From: Alphaproteobacteria bacterium
Lineage (GTDB): Bacteria; Pseudomonadota; Alphaproteobacteria; Caulobacterales; Parvularculaceae
NCBI GenBank assembly: GCA_016125455.1
Contig: WGLS01000003.1
Span: 43,576-107,575, forward strand
DNA length: 64,000 nt
Direction of reading: 5' to 3'
Shown: positions 55,274 to 63,860 of the stretch, piece by piece
Position numbering within the stretch: the first letter of the stretch is position 1
Layout of the letters: the number at the start of each line of letters is the position of its first letter
Translations under genes and position numbers: made by a program
Notes under the pieces: generated by a model
What the model saw: only the letters and a program-made list of their open reading frames with translations
Told to the model about the DNA's origin: nothing
Database searches by the model: none

Positions 55274-56245
55274 ATGAGAACGTATCTCGACTTCGAGAAA
55301 TCGATCGCCGACCTGGAGGGCAAGATCCAGGAACTCCGGCAAAGCGTCGGCGAGGCGGGCGTCAGCGTCGATGACGAGATCGAGCGGCTTCAGTCGAAAG
55401 TCGATGACCTTCTCGGGGATACCTACTCGAAGCTGACGCGCTGGCAGAAGGTTCAGGTCGCGCGCCACGCGGCCCGGCCTAAATTCTCGGACTACGTTTC
55501 CCGCCTTGTCGATGATTTCGCCCCGCTCGCAGGCGACCGGGCTTTCGGCGAGGATCAGGCGATTGTTGGCGGACCAGCTCGGTTTCGTGGACGATCCGTC
55601 ATTATCATGGGGCACGAGAAGGGGGCGGATACGGCCGGTAGGGTCGCCCATAATTTCGGCATGGCCTCTCCGGAAGGCTACCGGAAGGCGATCAGGCTGA
55701 TGGACCTAGCCGAACGCTTTGAATTGCCGGTGATTACGCTGGTCGACACGCCAGGCGCTTATCCTGGGCGCGGTGCAGAAGAGCGCGGGCAAGCGGAAGC
55801 GATTGCCAGTTGCACGGAAAAAACGCTTGGCCTCGGGACGCCGGTTATCGCTTGCGTTGTTGGGGAAGGCGGCTCAGGTGGCGCTGTCGCACTTGCCGCG
55901 GCGAACGCCGTTATCATGTTCGAACACGCGGTTTACTCCGTTATTTCGCCGGAAGGTTGCGCGTCCATTCTCTGGAAAGACGCCGCTGGACGCGGGGAGA
56001 ACAAGTCCCCCGACGCTGCTGAGGCTATGAAGATTTCCGCCGAGGACCTTCTTGCCCTTGGCGTCATCGATACCGTTGTGCCGGAACCTCTTGGCGGCGC
56101 GCATCGTGATCCGACACTCGCGACGGAACGTCTTGGTGACGCTATTGAAAGCGCTCTTGCGGAGTTTGACGGCCTCGATGCTGAAACCGTCAAGTCCCGT
56201 CGCCGGGCGAAGTTCCTTAACCTTGGGCGTATCGGGCTCAGCTGA
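55274..56245 (+). CDS. accA: Acetyl-CoA carboxylase carboxyltransferase subunit alpha
   Basis: Subunit alpha of the carboxyltransferase that makes malonyl-CoA for fatty acid synthesis. The 323-residue product opens MRTYLDFEKSIADLEGKIQELR and has IIMGHEKGADTAGRVAHNFGMASPEGYRKA and the oxyanion region GEGGSGGAVALAAANAVIMFEHAVYSVISPEG. The ATG at 55274 has GAGGAGC upstream; an upstream in-frame start at 55223 is not supported. The beta subunit is not in the window. Confidence 0.97.
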   Translation: MRTYLDFEKSIADLEGKIQELRQSVGEAGVSVDDEIERLQSKVDDLLGDTYSKLTRWQKVQVARHAARPKFSDYVSRLVDDFAPLAGDRAFGEDQAIVGGPARFRGRSVIIMGHEKGADTAGRVAHNFGMASPEGYRKAIRLMDLAERFELPVITLVDTPGAYPGRGAEERGQAEAIASCTEKTLGLGTPVIACVVGEGGSGGAVALAAANAVIMFEHAVYSVISPEGCASILWKDAAGRGENKSPDAAEAMKISAEDLLALGVIDTVVPEPLGGAHRDPTLATERLGDAIESALAEFDGLDAETVKSRRRAKFLNLGRIGLS

Positions 56246-56270
56246 TCGCCGCTGGACCGTTGCTCAACAG

Positions 56271-56297
56271 AAAAAGCGGCTCCCACGGAGCCGCTTT
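56271..56297 (-). terminator. Bidirectional hairpin terminator between accA and rpmA
   Basis: An 11-bp stem (AAAGCGGCTCC / GGAGCCGCTTT) with a 3-base loop. On the minus strand it is followed by TTTTTC, so it best serves the rpmA end, 63 bases downstream of that stop; on the plus strand the T-run is short, so it may also stop accA weakly. Confidence 0.75.
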
Positions 56298-56359
56298 GGC
56301 GTTTGCACCTCGGGGCTGATCGAAGACCGCGCCACCCGAACGCGCATCATGCGCGTGAC

Positions 56360-56626
56360 CTAGGCGTCCGCCTTGGTCGGCTCTACGTTGGCGTATATCC
56401 GACCGTTTGACTTGGTATCGTACCTGACTTCGCCGCCCACTAGCGAAAAGAGCGTGTGGTCGCGGCCTATGCCAACGTTTTCGCCCGGATGGAACTTCGT
56501 GCCACGTTGGCGAACAATAATATTGCCGGGGACGACCGCTTCGCCGCCGAATTTCTTGACGCCGAGACGCCGACCAGCGGAATCGCGACCGTTTCGGGAT
56601 GAGCCCCCTGCCTTCTTATGCGCCAT
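56360..56626 (-). CDS. rpmA: 50S ribosomal protein L27
   Basis: The 88-residue product has the L27 signature [29 protein letters not shown] and the opening [22 protein letters not shown], which reaches the peptidyl-transferase centre. It lies 3 bases after rplU, the usual order. Confidence 0.98.
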   Translation of the reverse strand: MAHKKAGGSSRNGRDSAGRRLGVKKFGGEAVVPGNIIVRQRGTKFHPGENVGIGRDHTLFSLVGGEVRYDTKSNGRIYANVEPTKADA

Positions 56627-56629
56627 CTC

Positions 56630-57229
56630 TCACTCCTGGCCTTCCGCAATGATGGCTTTGGCCTGCTCGACCCAGCCTTCACGTTCAATACGTCCTTTGA
56701 ACGACAATTCCTCGTCGAATCTTTCAATGTCCGCGGGGCCCCACGCCGCAATCTGGGCGAAAGTGGTGACGCCTGCGGCATGCAGCTTCTTCTCGAGTGC
56801 AGGCCCGACGCCTGAAAGCAGTTTAAGATCGTCGCCGCCCATGGCGCTGGAGGGGGCCAACGGTTCCTTTTGCACTGCTGCCGGCTTGGCCGTCGCTTTC
56901 GCCGATGGTTTGGCCCCGCCGGTCAATATTTCGGTGATCCGGAGCACCGTCTGGTGCTGGCGATGGCCCTTCGTCCGACGATAGTTCTGCCGCCGCCGCT
57001 TTTTGAAAATGATGATTTTCTTTGCGCGCTTGTGCTCGACGATTTCGCCGGCGATTGCCGCGCCATCCACGAACGGTGCGCCGATGGTCACGTCGTCACC
57101 GTCCGCAAGCATGAGAACATTATCGAGGGTGACGATCGAGCCGGCTTCGCTTTCCAGTTTCTCGATCGTGATCACGTCGTCCTTCGCGACGCGATACTGC
57201 TTACCGCCAGTCTTGACGACTGCGTACAT
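56630..57229 (-). CDS. rplU: 50S ribosomal protein L21 with a C-terminal HhH extension
   Basis: Ribosomal protein L21 (first 103 residues or so: [25 protein letters not shown], and [25 protein letters not shown]). A C-terminal extension of about 95 residues follows: a Lys/Ala-rich linker, then a helix-hairpin-helix-type domain ([29 protein letters not shown]). L21 alone is normally about 103 residues. Extended L21 proteins are known in alphaproteobacteria. The ATG at 57229 is the normal start; the longer frame to 57277 is unlikely. Confidence 0.96.
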   Translation of the reverse strand: MYAVVKTGGKQYRVAKDDVITIEKLESEAGSIVTLDNVLMLADGDDVTIGAPFVDGAAIAGEIVEHKRAKKIIIFKKRRRQNYRRTKGHRQHQTVLRITEILTGGAKPSAKATAKPAAVQKEPLAPSSAMGGDDLKLLSGVGPALEKKLHAAGVTTFAQIAAWGPADIERFDEELSFKGRIEREGWVEQAKAIIAEGQE

Positions 57230-57436
57230 GGCTCCGTCTCCTGTTTGGCCTCGTTGCGGGCAGTGTATCGCCTGCAAGGCCGCGTGAACGCTTTTTCCGA
57301 TCAGCTTCTGAAGGCTGAATTCGATTGGCGCGATTACGCTGCGGAGCCGGCGGCGTCAAGCCTTGATCGACGTCGATACGGCCTGAAACTGCACGGGTTG
57401 AAACCAACCGCGCGCAGGGCTATGCGTCCGCGGCTC

Positions 57437-57526
57437 GGAGAGGTGCCGGAGTGGTCGATCGGGGCGGTCTCGAAAACCGTTGAGCGTGCAAGCGTTCCGA
57501 GGGTTCGAATCCCTCTCTCTCCGCCA
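57437..57526 (+). tRNA. tRNA-Ser(CGA)
   Basis: A 90-base tRNA including an encoded CCA. The acceptor stem is GGAGAGG paired with TCTCTCC (last pair a wobble), the anticodon loop is CTCGAAA giving anticodon CGA for serine UCG, and there is a long variable arm (class II, as for Ser/Leu). The T-arm has GGTTCGAATCC. It lies at the left border of the accessory region. Confidence 0.96.
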
Positions 57527-57899
57527 CGCACCCTTAGAAATGCTCTCTAGCAACAGGGCGCTTTGGAAGCCGCTGATAATAGGCGGGAATTTGCAGGCCA
57601 ATCTGTAGCAGACGCATCGTTCTATCTATCTCTTGGCGCGTTTCAGGCGGCGTTTGCGCGCGTCGTCTCTGCAGCCTCGAGCATCGGTTCGGTTTGCCTG
57701 ATTAACAGGAAAGAACAGGGAATTTTTCGCTTTTGAGGCCCAAGAACAGGCGATTTCGGGTTATTCCGACACCTCGCGCGCTCGGAAAACGCAGTGGTTT
57801 CAGTGGTTTACGCTTCTAAACACGGTTCGTCCTGTTCTTTGGCGGAACAGGGAGATTATTTGCCCTGAACAGGGAGTTTAGATGCCGATATCAGGGCAA
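57527..57899. repeat. Cluster of GAACAGGGAG repeats next to the recombinase gene
   Basis: At least five direct copies of a GAACAGG(GA) element lie between the tRNA and the end of the recombinase gene: 57713-57722, 57744-57750, 57845-57854, 57867-57876, and 57910-57919 (the last just inside the gene); a weaker AACAGGA is at 57704, and the reverse complement CCTGTTCTT is at 57831. No gene is present in this 373-base gap. The regular family of copies beside a site-specific recombinase suggests a recombination or regulatory site. Confidence 0.6.
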
Positions 57900-59498
57900 T
57901 TAATCGTCAGAACAGGGAGCGCCTGCCCCTTCAAACCCAAGCGCCTGGCGCTGCTTCGACCATGCCAGGGGGATGTCGAATCTCTTGAGCGTCTCGAGGT
58001 TAAGGTGAAGTGGCTGACGGCCGTCGAGGACGGCGCGCTGGATGTCAGGCGCAAGGAAGGCGAGGCGCAGGATTTTGCGATCATGAGGAGAACCAGGGGC
58101 GGTATCCATGAGCGGCATTCCACGCTCGGTTCGCAGCATCGCATGGGCTTTTCTGAGGGCGGCTATCAAAACAGGATCAGGCTGCGGCGGCCGTGAAATT
58201 GCCGGGACGATCTTTCGACTGCCGCCGCGCGAGGCAAATCGGATCGGCAAGAGAATAGTGATCGCGTCGGCGCAGCGATCGAGGATCGTCTCACCGACGG
58301 CAAGATTGGCGGCGATGCTGGAAGCGCGCGCTGCAGGCAAGGCCACTTGCACGCAGTTCTCGACGATGCGCACTTTATCGACAATGGCGAATGGGTCGCC
58401 GATCCTCGGCGCCCAGCGCCCAGCCGCTTCGCCAACAACCCGTTCGATCTCAAGGGCCGACAAGCGTTGGACGCGATCGTGGTCGGCGGGGCGGGCTCCC
58501 TGCTGGAGCGATGCGGAGACATAGTAGCGATAGGCGTGTCCCGACTTGCCGCGCGCGGTGGTTGGGCACATTGGCTCGTCGGCCGCATCGAACAACTTGC
58601 CGGCGAGGGGCGCTTTGGCGTTGCGGCGGTCCGCTTTGTCCCCGCGCCGTCGTACCTGCGCATCGAGCCTTTCCTGAACCTGGGTAAATAGGTCGACGTC
58701 AATGACGGCGTCATGCTGACCGTCGTGCACCTCACCTTTGTGAGTGATCTGGCCGAGATATACGCGGTTGCGCAGAAGGTGGAACAGCGCCCCGCGGCTG
58801 AAGGGCAGACCGCCAATGGTCCGACCCTTGGCGGTGACATGGCGCTTCGAAAGAACGCCCCGCTCCTGCAAGTCGCGCTGCAGGATATGAACCGAGCCAA
58901 GCTCAAGATAGCGCGTAAAGATGTGGCGCACCTTCACCGCCTCATCGGCGTTGACGACGAGCGCCCGTGTTCCGGGCTTTGGTCGGTCGTACCCCAACGG
59001 CAAGTTGCCGCCCATCCACATGCCTTTGGCCTTGGAGGCGGCTATCTTATCGCGAATGCGCTCGCCGGTGACTTCACGCTCGAACTGGGCGAACGAGAGC
59101 AGCACATTGAGCATGAGCTTGCCCATGGACCCGGTTGTGTTGAACGACTGTGTGACCGAGACGAAGCTGCAGTCATGCTTCTCGAAGATCTCAACAATAC
59201 GTGCGAAGTCGGCGAGGCTACGGGTTAGGCGGTCGATTTTGTAAACGACCACGATATCGATGCGCCCAGCTTCGATGTCTGCGAGAAGCGCCTGCAATCC
59301 CGGTCTGTTCATATTCCCCCCAGAATACCCACCATCTGCGTACTGACCTCGCAGCGCCGTCCAGCCTTCGCTGGCCTGACTCATTACGAAGGCCTCGCAC
59401 GCCTCGCGCTGCGCATCGAGACTGTTGAACGACTGGTCGAGACCTTCCTCGGAGGACTTGCGGGTGTAGATCGCGCAGCGCCTTGGCGAACTCGGCAT
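57900..59498 (-). CDS. Large serine recombinase
   Basis: A 532-residue site-specific recombinase of the serine (resolvase/invertase) large type. The catalytic domain is RCAIYTRKSSEEGLDQSFNSLDAQREA with nucleophile Ser15 (Y11-x-R13-x-S15), and YKIDRLTRSLADFARI. The recombinase DNA-binding domain follows (PLGYDRPKPGT, FSRGALFHLLRNRVYLGQITHKGE). It ends with a short C-terminal tail. Its last bases overlap a GAACAGGGAG repeat. It may integrate or invert a DNA element; it lies after a DUF2924 gene. Confidence 0.93.
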   Translation of the reverse strand: MPSSPRRCAIYTRKSSEEGLDQSFNSLDAQREACEAFVMSQASEGWTALRGQYADGGYSGGNMNRPGLQALLADIEAGRIDIVVVYKIDRLTRSLADFARIVEIFEKHDCSFVSVTQSFNTTGSMGKLMLNVLLSFAQFEREVTGERIRDKIAASKAKGMWMGGNLPLGYDRPKPGTRALVVNADEAVKVRHIFTRYLELGSVHILQRDLQERGVLSKRHVTAKGRTIGGLPFSRGALFHLLRNRVYLGQITHKGEVHDGQHDAVIDVDLFTQVQERLDAQVRRRGDKADRRNAKAPLAGKLFDAADEPMCPTTARGKSGHAYRYYVSASLQQGARPADHDRVQRLSALEIERVVGEAAGRWAPRIGDPFAIVDKVRIVENCVQVALPAARASSIAANLAVGETILDRCADAITILLPIRFASRGGSRKIVPAISRPPQPDPVLIAALRKAHAMLRTERGMPLMDTAPGSPHDRKILRLAFLAPDIQRAVLDGRQPLHLNLETLKRFDIPLAWSKQRQALGFEGAGAPCSDD

Positions 59499-59499
59499 A

Positions 59500-59904
59500 T
59501 CAGCGGTCTCGCAGGCCGAAGAACCGCGGCCCGTTCCATCGTGTCCCGGCGATGGCCGTCGCAGCAGCCGACAAGCTTGGGAACAGCTGGTCATTACAGC
59601 GGAAGCCGTCTTCTTCGACGACGACCGTGACCTCGCGCCCCTTCCAGACGCGCGTGAGTCTTGCGCCGAGGCCGAGGTGTTTGCCCTCGGCCTGGACCGG
59701 CCCTCTGCGGGCGATCGCCTTGCGGGCGTCCAGATCAAGACCGCCTAGAGCATGCGCCTGAACCCGCCACGCGAGCAGCTGCCGCATGATCGGCTCGGAT
59801 CTCAAGGGGGGAGGCGCGCCGAAGCGCGCGCCCCAGAGCTCCCGCAATCCGTTGAGATCAAGGCTTTCAATCCTCGCGACCAGGCTTTCCAATTCGCCGC
59901 TCAC
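59500..59904 (-). CDS. DUF2924 domain protein
   Basis: A 134-residue protein with the DUF2924 layout: a helical start (LESLVARIESLDLNGLRELWGARFGAPPP), and a C-terminal segment GLGARLTRVWKGREVTVVVEEDGFRCNDQLFPSLSAAATAI. Its function is unknown, but the family is found next to serine recombinases, as here: it ends 1 base before the recombinase start, so they are coupled. Confidence 0.85.
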   Translation of the reverse strand: MSGELESLVARIESLDLNGLRELWGARFGAPPPLRSEPIMRQLLAWRVQAHALGGLDLDARKAIARRGPVQAEGKHLGLGARLTRVWKGREVTVVVEEDGFRCNDQLFPSLSAAATAIAGTRWNGPRFFGLRDR

Positions 59905-60131
59905 GCCCCGGCTTCCTCGATACGGTAGCGTCGACAGCCATCAACCTTGTCGGAGGCGATCCTATGCCCGCGCTTCTTCATCGCGCCCGCTATTGCTCCG
60001 CGCACCGAGTGCTGCCGCCATCCGGTGGCCTTCGCCATCTCTGCGATGCTGGCGCCGTGCTCGCGCTTCAGCAGTTTCTCCAGCGTGTCGAGCTTACTTG
60101 CGGGCCTCTTGGTTGTCGCAATGCTGGTCAT
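59901..60131 (-). CDS. DUF3489 domain protein
   Basis: A 76-residue basic protein with a helix-turn-helix-like core (LEKLLKREHGASIAEMAKATGWRQHSVRGAIAGAMKKRG). DUF3489 proteins commonly lie with DUF2924 and serine recombinase genes. It overlaps the DUF2924 start by 4 bases. The three genes (DUF3489, DUF2924, recombinase) form a tight cassette; a DNA-binding role for the first is inferred. Confidence 0.85.
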   Translation of the reverse strand: MTSIATTKRPASKLDTLEKLLKREHGASIAEMAKATGWRQHSVRGAIAGAMKKRGHRIASDKVDGCRRYRIEEAGA

Positions 60132-60320
60132 GTCTGTCTCCCGGTTGCGCGGCCGCCGAAATGGCCGCCGCTACCGGGACAAGCCCGGCTCGCCGGGCGG
60201 TGAAGACACCTATGCTCGACAACACGCTGAATTCCAGTGGAAAGCGCGACTGGAAACTGTCTTTGGATAATTTGCGTAGGTAGGCTTCGGAACAAAGCGT
60301 GTTCATGTTATATTCTCTTT

Positions 60321-61628
60321 ATGAATACCGATTCGCTGGCGAGGTCTCCGAATGCCGATCGCGCGCTCGAAGTGGTCTACAAGGCCCCTGACGAGCTTGT
60401 TCCTGATCCGCGCAATGCGCGCACGCACCCAAAAAGGCAGATAACGCAGATTGTTCGATCGATCCGCGCGTTTGGGTTCACGAACCCGATCCTTGCCGAC
60501 CCTCATGGCAACATAATTGCCGGGCACGGGCGACTGCGCGCAGCGAAGGAGATGGGGCTGGAGACGGTTCCGGTCATTACGCTTGACGGTCTCAGCGACC
60601 CGCAGAAGCGAGCGCTGCGGCTTGCCGACAACAAGATCGCCTTGAACGCTGGTTGGGACACTGAGATCCTAAAGCTGGAGCTTGCAGAACTCTCACTGCC
60701 CGAGATCGATATCGACCTGGGCCTAACCGGGTTTAGCCCCGGCGAGATCGACGTGGCGCTTGCGGAGAGCCAGGATCCCGATGACGAGGTGATCCCGGCG
60801 GCGCCGGAGGTTCCCCGCGTTCAGCCTGGCGACATCTGGCAACTCGGTGAACACCGTTTGGCTTGCGGCGACGGTCGCGATGTCGCTTTGCTTAAACGCC
60901 TGGTCGGCGAAGGCGAAGCCGTCGACTGCGCTTTCCTCGATCCACCTTATAACGTGAAGATAAACGGTCACGCCAACGCCAAGGGCCGTCACGCTGAGTT
61001 CGCGATGGCCTCGGGCGAAATGAGCGACGCTGAGTTCCGCAGCTTCCTCAATGATACCCTTAGCGCCTGCGCGAAGGTATCTCGTGGCGGCGCCGTGCAC
61101 TTGATTTGCATGGACTGGCGGCACATGGACGACGTGATCGCTTCGGTCACAGATGTCTACGATGAACTGCTAAACATCTGTGTATGGAACAAGAGCAATG
61201 CGGGCATGGGCTCGCTGTATCGCTCCAAACACGAGATGGTGTTCGTTTATCGCGTTGGCGGCGCGCCACATACCAACGCTGTGGAGCTTGGCAGGCACGG
61301 TCGCAATCGGACCAATGTTTGGGACTATCCGAGCGTCAACTCGATGAAGGGATCCCGCCGCGAGGACCTCGCGCTGCACCCGACGGTAAAGCCGGTGGCG
61401 ATGGTCGCCGACGCCTATTGCGACGTGACCAAGCAGGGCGATCTTGTGCTCGATGTCTTCCTTGGCTCCGGGACGAGCCTGATCGCGGCCGAGCGGGTGG
61501 GGCGGCGGTTTTGCGGGCTTGATATCGATCCGGTCTATGTCGATCTGGCCATGCGGCGCTGGAGCGACCTTACGGGCAAAGAGCCAAAGCTGGTCCACCG
61601 GGATGGTGGAGAGAAGGCCGCGGAATGA
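60321..61628 (+). CDS. ParB-like nuclease/DNA methyltransferase fusion
   Basis: A 435-residue protein with an N-terminal ParB/Srx-like domain (residues about 20-115, with the motif GHGRLRAAKE at 68) and a C-terminal adenine/cytosine DNA methyltransferase of the beta class. The catalytic DPPYN motif (DPPY at 207-210) comes before the SAM-binding FLGSGTSLIAAE motif near residue 395. Such fusions are common in phages and mobile islands. The ATG at 60321 starts MNTDSLARSPNADRAL. It precedes two DUF5681 genes; its stop overlaps the first by 4 bases. Confidence 0.92.
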   Translation: MNTDSLARSPNADRALEVVYKAPDELVPDPRNARTHPKRQITQIVRSIRAFGFTNPILADPHGNIIAGHGRLRAAKEMGLETVPVITLDGLSDPQKRALRLADNKIALNAGWDTEILKLELAELSLPEIDIDLGLTGFSPGEIDVALAESQDPDDEVIPAAPEVPRVQPGDIWQLGEHRLACGDGRDVALLKRLVGEGEAVDCAFLDPPYNVKINGHANAKGRHAEFAMASGEMSDAEFRSFLNDTLSACAKVSRGGAVHLICMDWRHMDDVIASVTDVYDELLNICVWNKSNAGMGSLYRSKHEMVFVYRVGGAPHTNAVELGRHGRNRTNVWDYPSVNSMKGSRREDLALHPTVKPVAMVADAYCDVTKQGDLVLDVFLGSGTSLIAAERVGRRFCGLDIDPVYVDLAMRRWSDLTGKEPKLVHRDGGEKAAE

Positions 61629-62143
61629 GCAAGGACACGCAGTTCAAGCCCGGCCAGTCCGGCAACCCCGCAGGCCGCCCGCGCAAGCAGCGTCGGCCTG
61701 CGGTCTCCGCGTTCGAGATCGTGCTCGACAAGCGCCTCTTTGGGACTGTTGGCGGAAAGGAACGGGAGCTGACGGTCGAGGAGGCGCTGCAGCAGCAGAC
61801 CCTGAAGGCTGCGTTCGCGGGAAAGGGTCTCGCGATCCGAAAGGTCTTGAAGATGATCGAAAAGCGCGAGGCGGCGCTGGCCAAAAAGAACGGGCCGCCG
61901 CGTCGTAACATATCGGTCGAGGTTCACTATAGCGCTGATAACGCCAATGAGGCCATGCGGATTCTTGGGATTGCTGATCCGGATCCCACCCATCCGAAAA
62001 GGTGGAAGCTTAATGCGTGGGCGACGCAAGCCGCCCTCAGCAGGAGAGGGCGCAGGAAGTTCAGCAAGAGCGATGCTGAATCGATCGCTCTGTTCACGGA
62101 TTCACCAGATACGCTCCGGTGGCCGAAAGGTCGGGTCGAATGA
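61625..62143 (+). CDS. DUF5681 domain protein, copy 1
   Basis: A 172-residue basic protein of the DUF5681 family, opening with FKPGQSGNPAGRPRKQRR and a middle helical domain (KVLKMIEKREAALAKKNGPPRRN). DUF5681 proteins occur with phage- or mobile-element genes, usually near methyltransferases or terminases. It overlaps the methyltransferase stop and the next gene (ATGA). The function is unknown. Confidence 0.85.
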   Translation: MSKDTQFKPGQSGNPAGRPRKQRRPAVSAFEIVLDKRLFGTVGGKERELTVEEALQQQTLKAAFAGKGLAIRKVLKMIEKREAALAKKNGPPRRNISVEVHYSADNANEAMRILGIADPDPTHPKRWKLNAWATQAALSRRGRRKFSKSDAESIALFTDSPDTLRWPKGRVE

Positions 62144-62697
62144 GCCGGGCTGAGCCGCAAATCGGGTACGGGCGACCGCCGAAAAGCACTCGGTTCCGCA
62201 AGGGCCAGTCCGGTAATCCCCGCGGACGACAGAAGGAGCGCCATCGCGAAATCCCTTATGACACCGTCCTCGGCCAGATGGTGACGATCCGCGAAGATGG
62301 CCGCGAACGCCGTGTCACAGCCGCCGAGGCGTTCCTGCTTCAATTGACCCAGAAGTCCCTCTCAGGCGACAGCGCGGCGGCGCGCTACTCGCTCGACGCG
62401 ATCGAAGCGGCGCGGCCTTCGCCGGCGGATAATGATCCTTATCCCTCAAAGATCGTCCTGTCGTCCATCGCCACCGGCGCTGATGCGATCATCGGGCTGC
62501 TGGGGATCGCCATTCAAAGACGCCCCACCGATGAGGCGCGAGCGCGATGGGAACTCAATCCATGGATCGTTGAGGCGGCGCTTGCTCGGCTGGGAGATTG
62601 TCAGCTGACTGAAGACGAGCAGCGTGAGGTGTGGAACGCCACGAGGACGACCCACAAAGTCAAGTGGCCGGCGTGGTGGCGTTACTTCGGGAGATAA
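62140..62697 (+). CDS. DUF5681 domain protein, copy 2
   Basis: A 185-residue protein with the same opening type (FRKGQSGNPRGRQKERH) and the LLQLTQKSLSGDSAAARYSLD region. The ends of the two copies share the pattern RW-LN-W-EAAL, so they are diverged paralogues in tandem. The start at 62140 overlaps the previous stop by 4 bases. The operon ends here. Confidence 0.85.
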   Translation: MSRAEPQIGYGRPPKSTRFRKGQSGNPRGRQKERHREIPYDTVLGQMVTIREDGRERRVTAAEAFLLQLTQKSLSGDSAAARYSLDAIEAARPSPADNDPYPSKIVLSSIATGADAIIGLLGIAIQRRPTDEARARWELNPWIVEAALARLGDCQLTEDEQREVWNATRTTHKVKWPAWWRYFGR

Positions 62698-62917
62698 CCG
62701 ATCAGCACCACCGTAATGTTCGACACGTCACGGACATTGGTGGGCGAAAAGCTCCGGACCATCGCAAACTCCACAGAAAGACGATGACGGGAGGCAACAA
62801 GAACCGTGGTTCTATTGAACTTGACGCCATGGCTGACAAGTCTTGTTGTCGGACTCGTCCGCCCAATGAAGAAAATCGTCAAATAGCGTCAGGGTGGAAC
62901 TGACAAGTTAAATCTGG

Positions 62918-63805
62918 ATGCGATTTTTTCACTACGCTTTGCTCAAAAAGATGGTGAGAATTTCGAACTTTCATAGCGTATCCCGTTCAAATACAGCCAA
63001 CTGTGAAGTAAACGAAGTGTGCCAGCGAGTTAACGTGTCAGCACCCCGTGTTGAGAATATCCTTCAGAACTACGATGAGTTTGCCAGCCTACGGGAGCTC
63101 CAGGAGATCGACCCGAATGATGCCGAAGCTCTGACAGCCTTAAAGGAACAGCATCATCTGAGCGATGAAGACGTTGGAAACCTGAAGACGGTCAAAATAC
63201 GCGCAGACCGAAAAATTCAGGATTACCGCTCGACCTATAACGATATCCGTGACTGGCTTCGCAGAGAAAAGGCGAGCACCGAGCAAGTCGAGTCAACGAT
63301 CGATTGGGACGATGTCGTCTTTGAGGTCGATCTTCTGAAGTCTCAGGAAATCAATCTCGACTACATCCTTGAGCTGATCTTCGAGCATAACAAAAAAACG
63401 AAAAGCAAGTCTGAGCTCGTTGGCGAAATTCGCCGCGTCATCCGCGCGAGTATCGGAAACCGTGCAAAAGAAAGCCTGATCGTTGATTTCATAAATCAGA
63501 CTAACCTTGACGAACTGGGTGACAAAGCTGGGGTGATAGAAGCCTTTTTTGCATTCGCACAAGCTGAACAGCGCCGTGAAGTAGAAGAGCTCATTGCCGC
63601 TGAAAAACTGAACTTGGATGCTGCCAAGCGCTACATCGCAACTTCGATCAAACGCGAATATGCCAGCGAGAACGGCACTGAGCTGAACTCGATCCTGCCG
63701 AAAATGAGCCCACTTAACCCGCAATACCTGACGAAGAAACGCGACGTTTTTCAACGTATTTCGGCATTTGTTGAGAAGTTCAAAGGTGTAGGCGGAAAGA
63801 TCTAA
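62918..63805 (+). pseudogene. C-terminal fragment of a type I restriction enzyme R subunit (hsdR)
   Basis: The 295-residue frame corresponds to the C-terminal end of an HsdR protein. From about residue 55 it reads [32 protein letters not shown], then [22 protein letters not shown], the conserved [36 protein letters not shown] and a helical C-terminus ending KFKGVGGKI. The whole nuclease and helicase part (about 700 residues) is missing, as are hsdM and hsdS, so it is a remnant. The opening 50 residues are probably unrelated and out of frame. Base composition is AT-richer than the neighbours, which suggests transfer. Confidence 0.82.
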
Positions 63806-63860
63806 GGTCACAACTTATTGAAGCCGCGCGAGCGAGGATGCTCTAATGCTCATATTCAGC

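Noticed and set aside
60321..62697. Prophage
   Set aside because: DUF5681 and ParB-methyltransferases occur in phages, but no capsid, portal, large terminase or tail gene is present in the window.
60321..63805. The methyltransferase, DUF5681 genes and hsdR considered as an intact restriction-modification or BREX-like defence system
   Set aside because: hsdR lacks its helicase and nuclease parts, hsdM and hsdS are absent, and no other defence components are seen.
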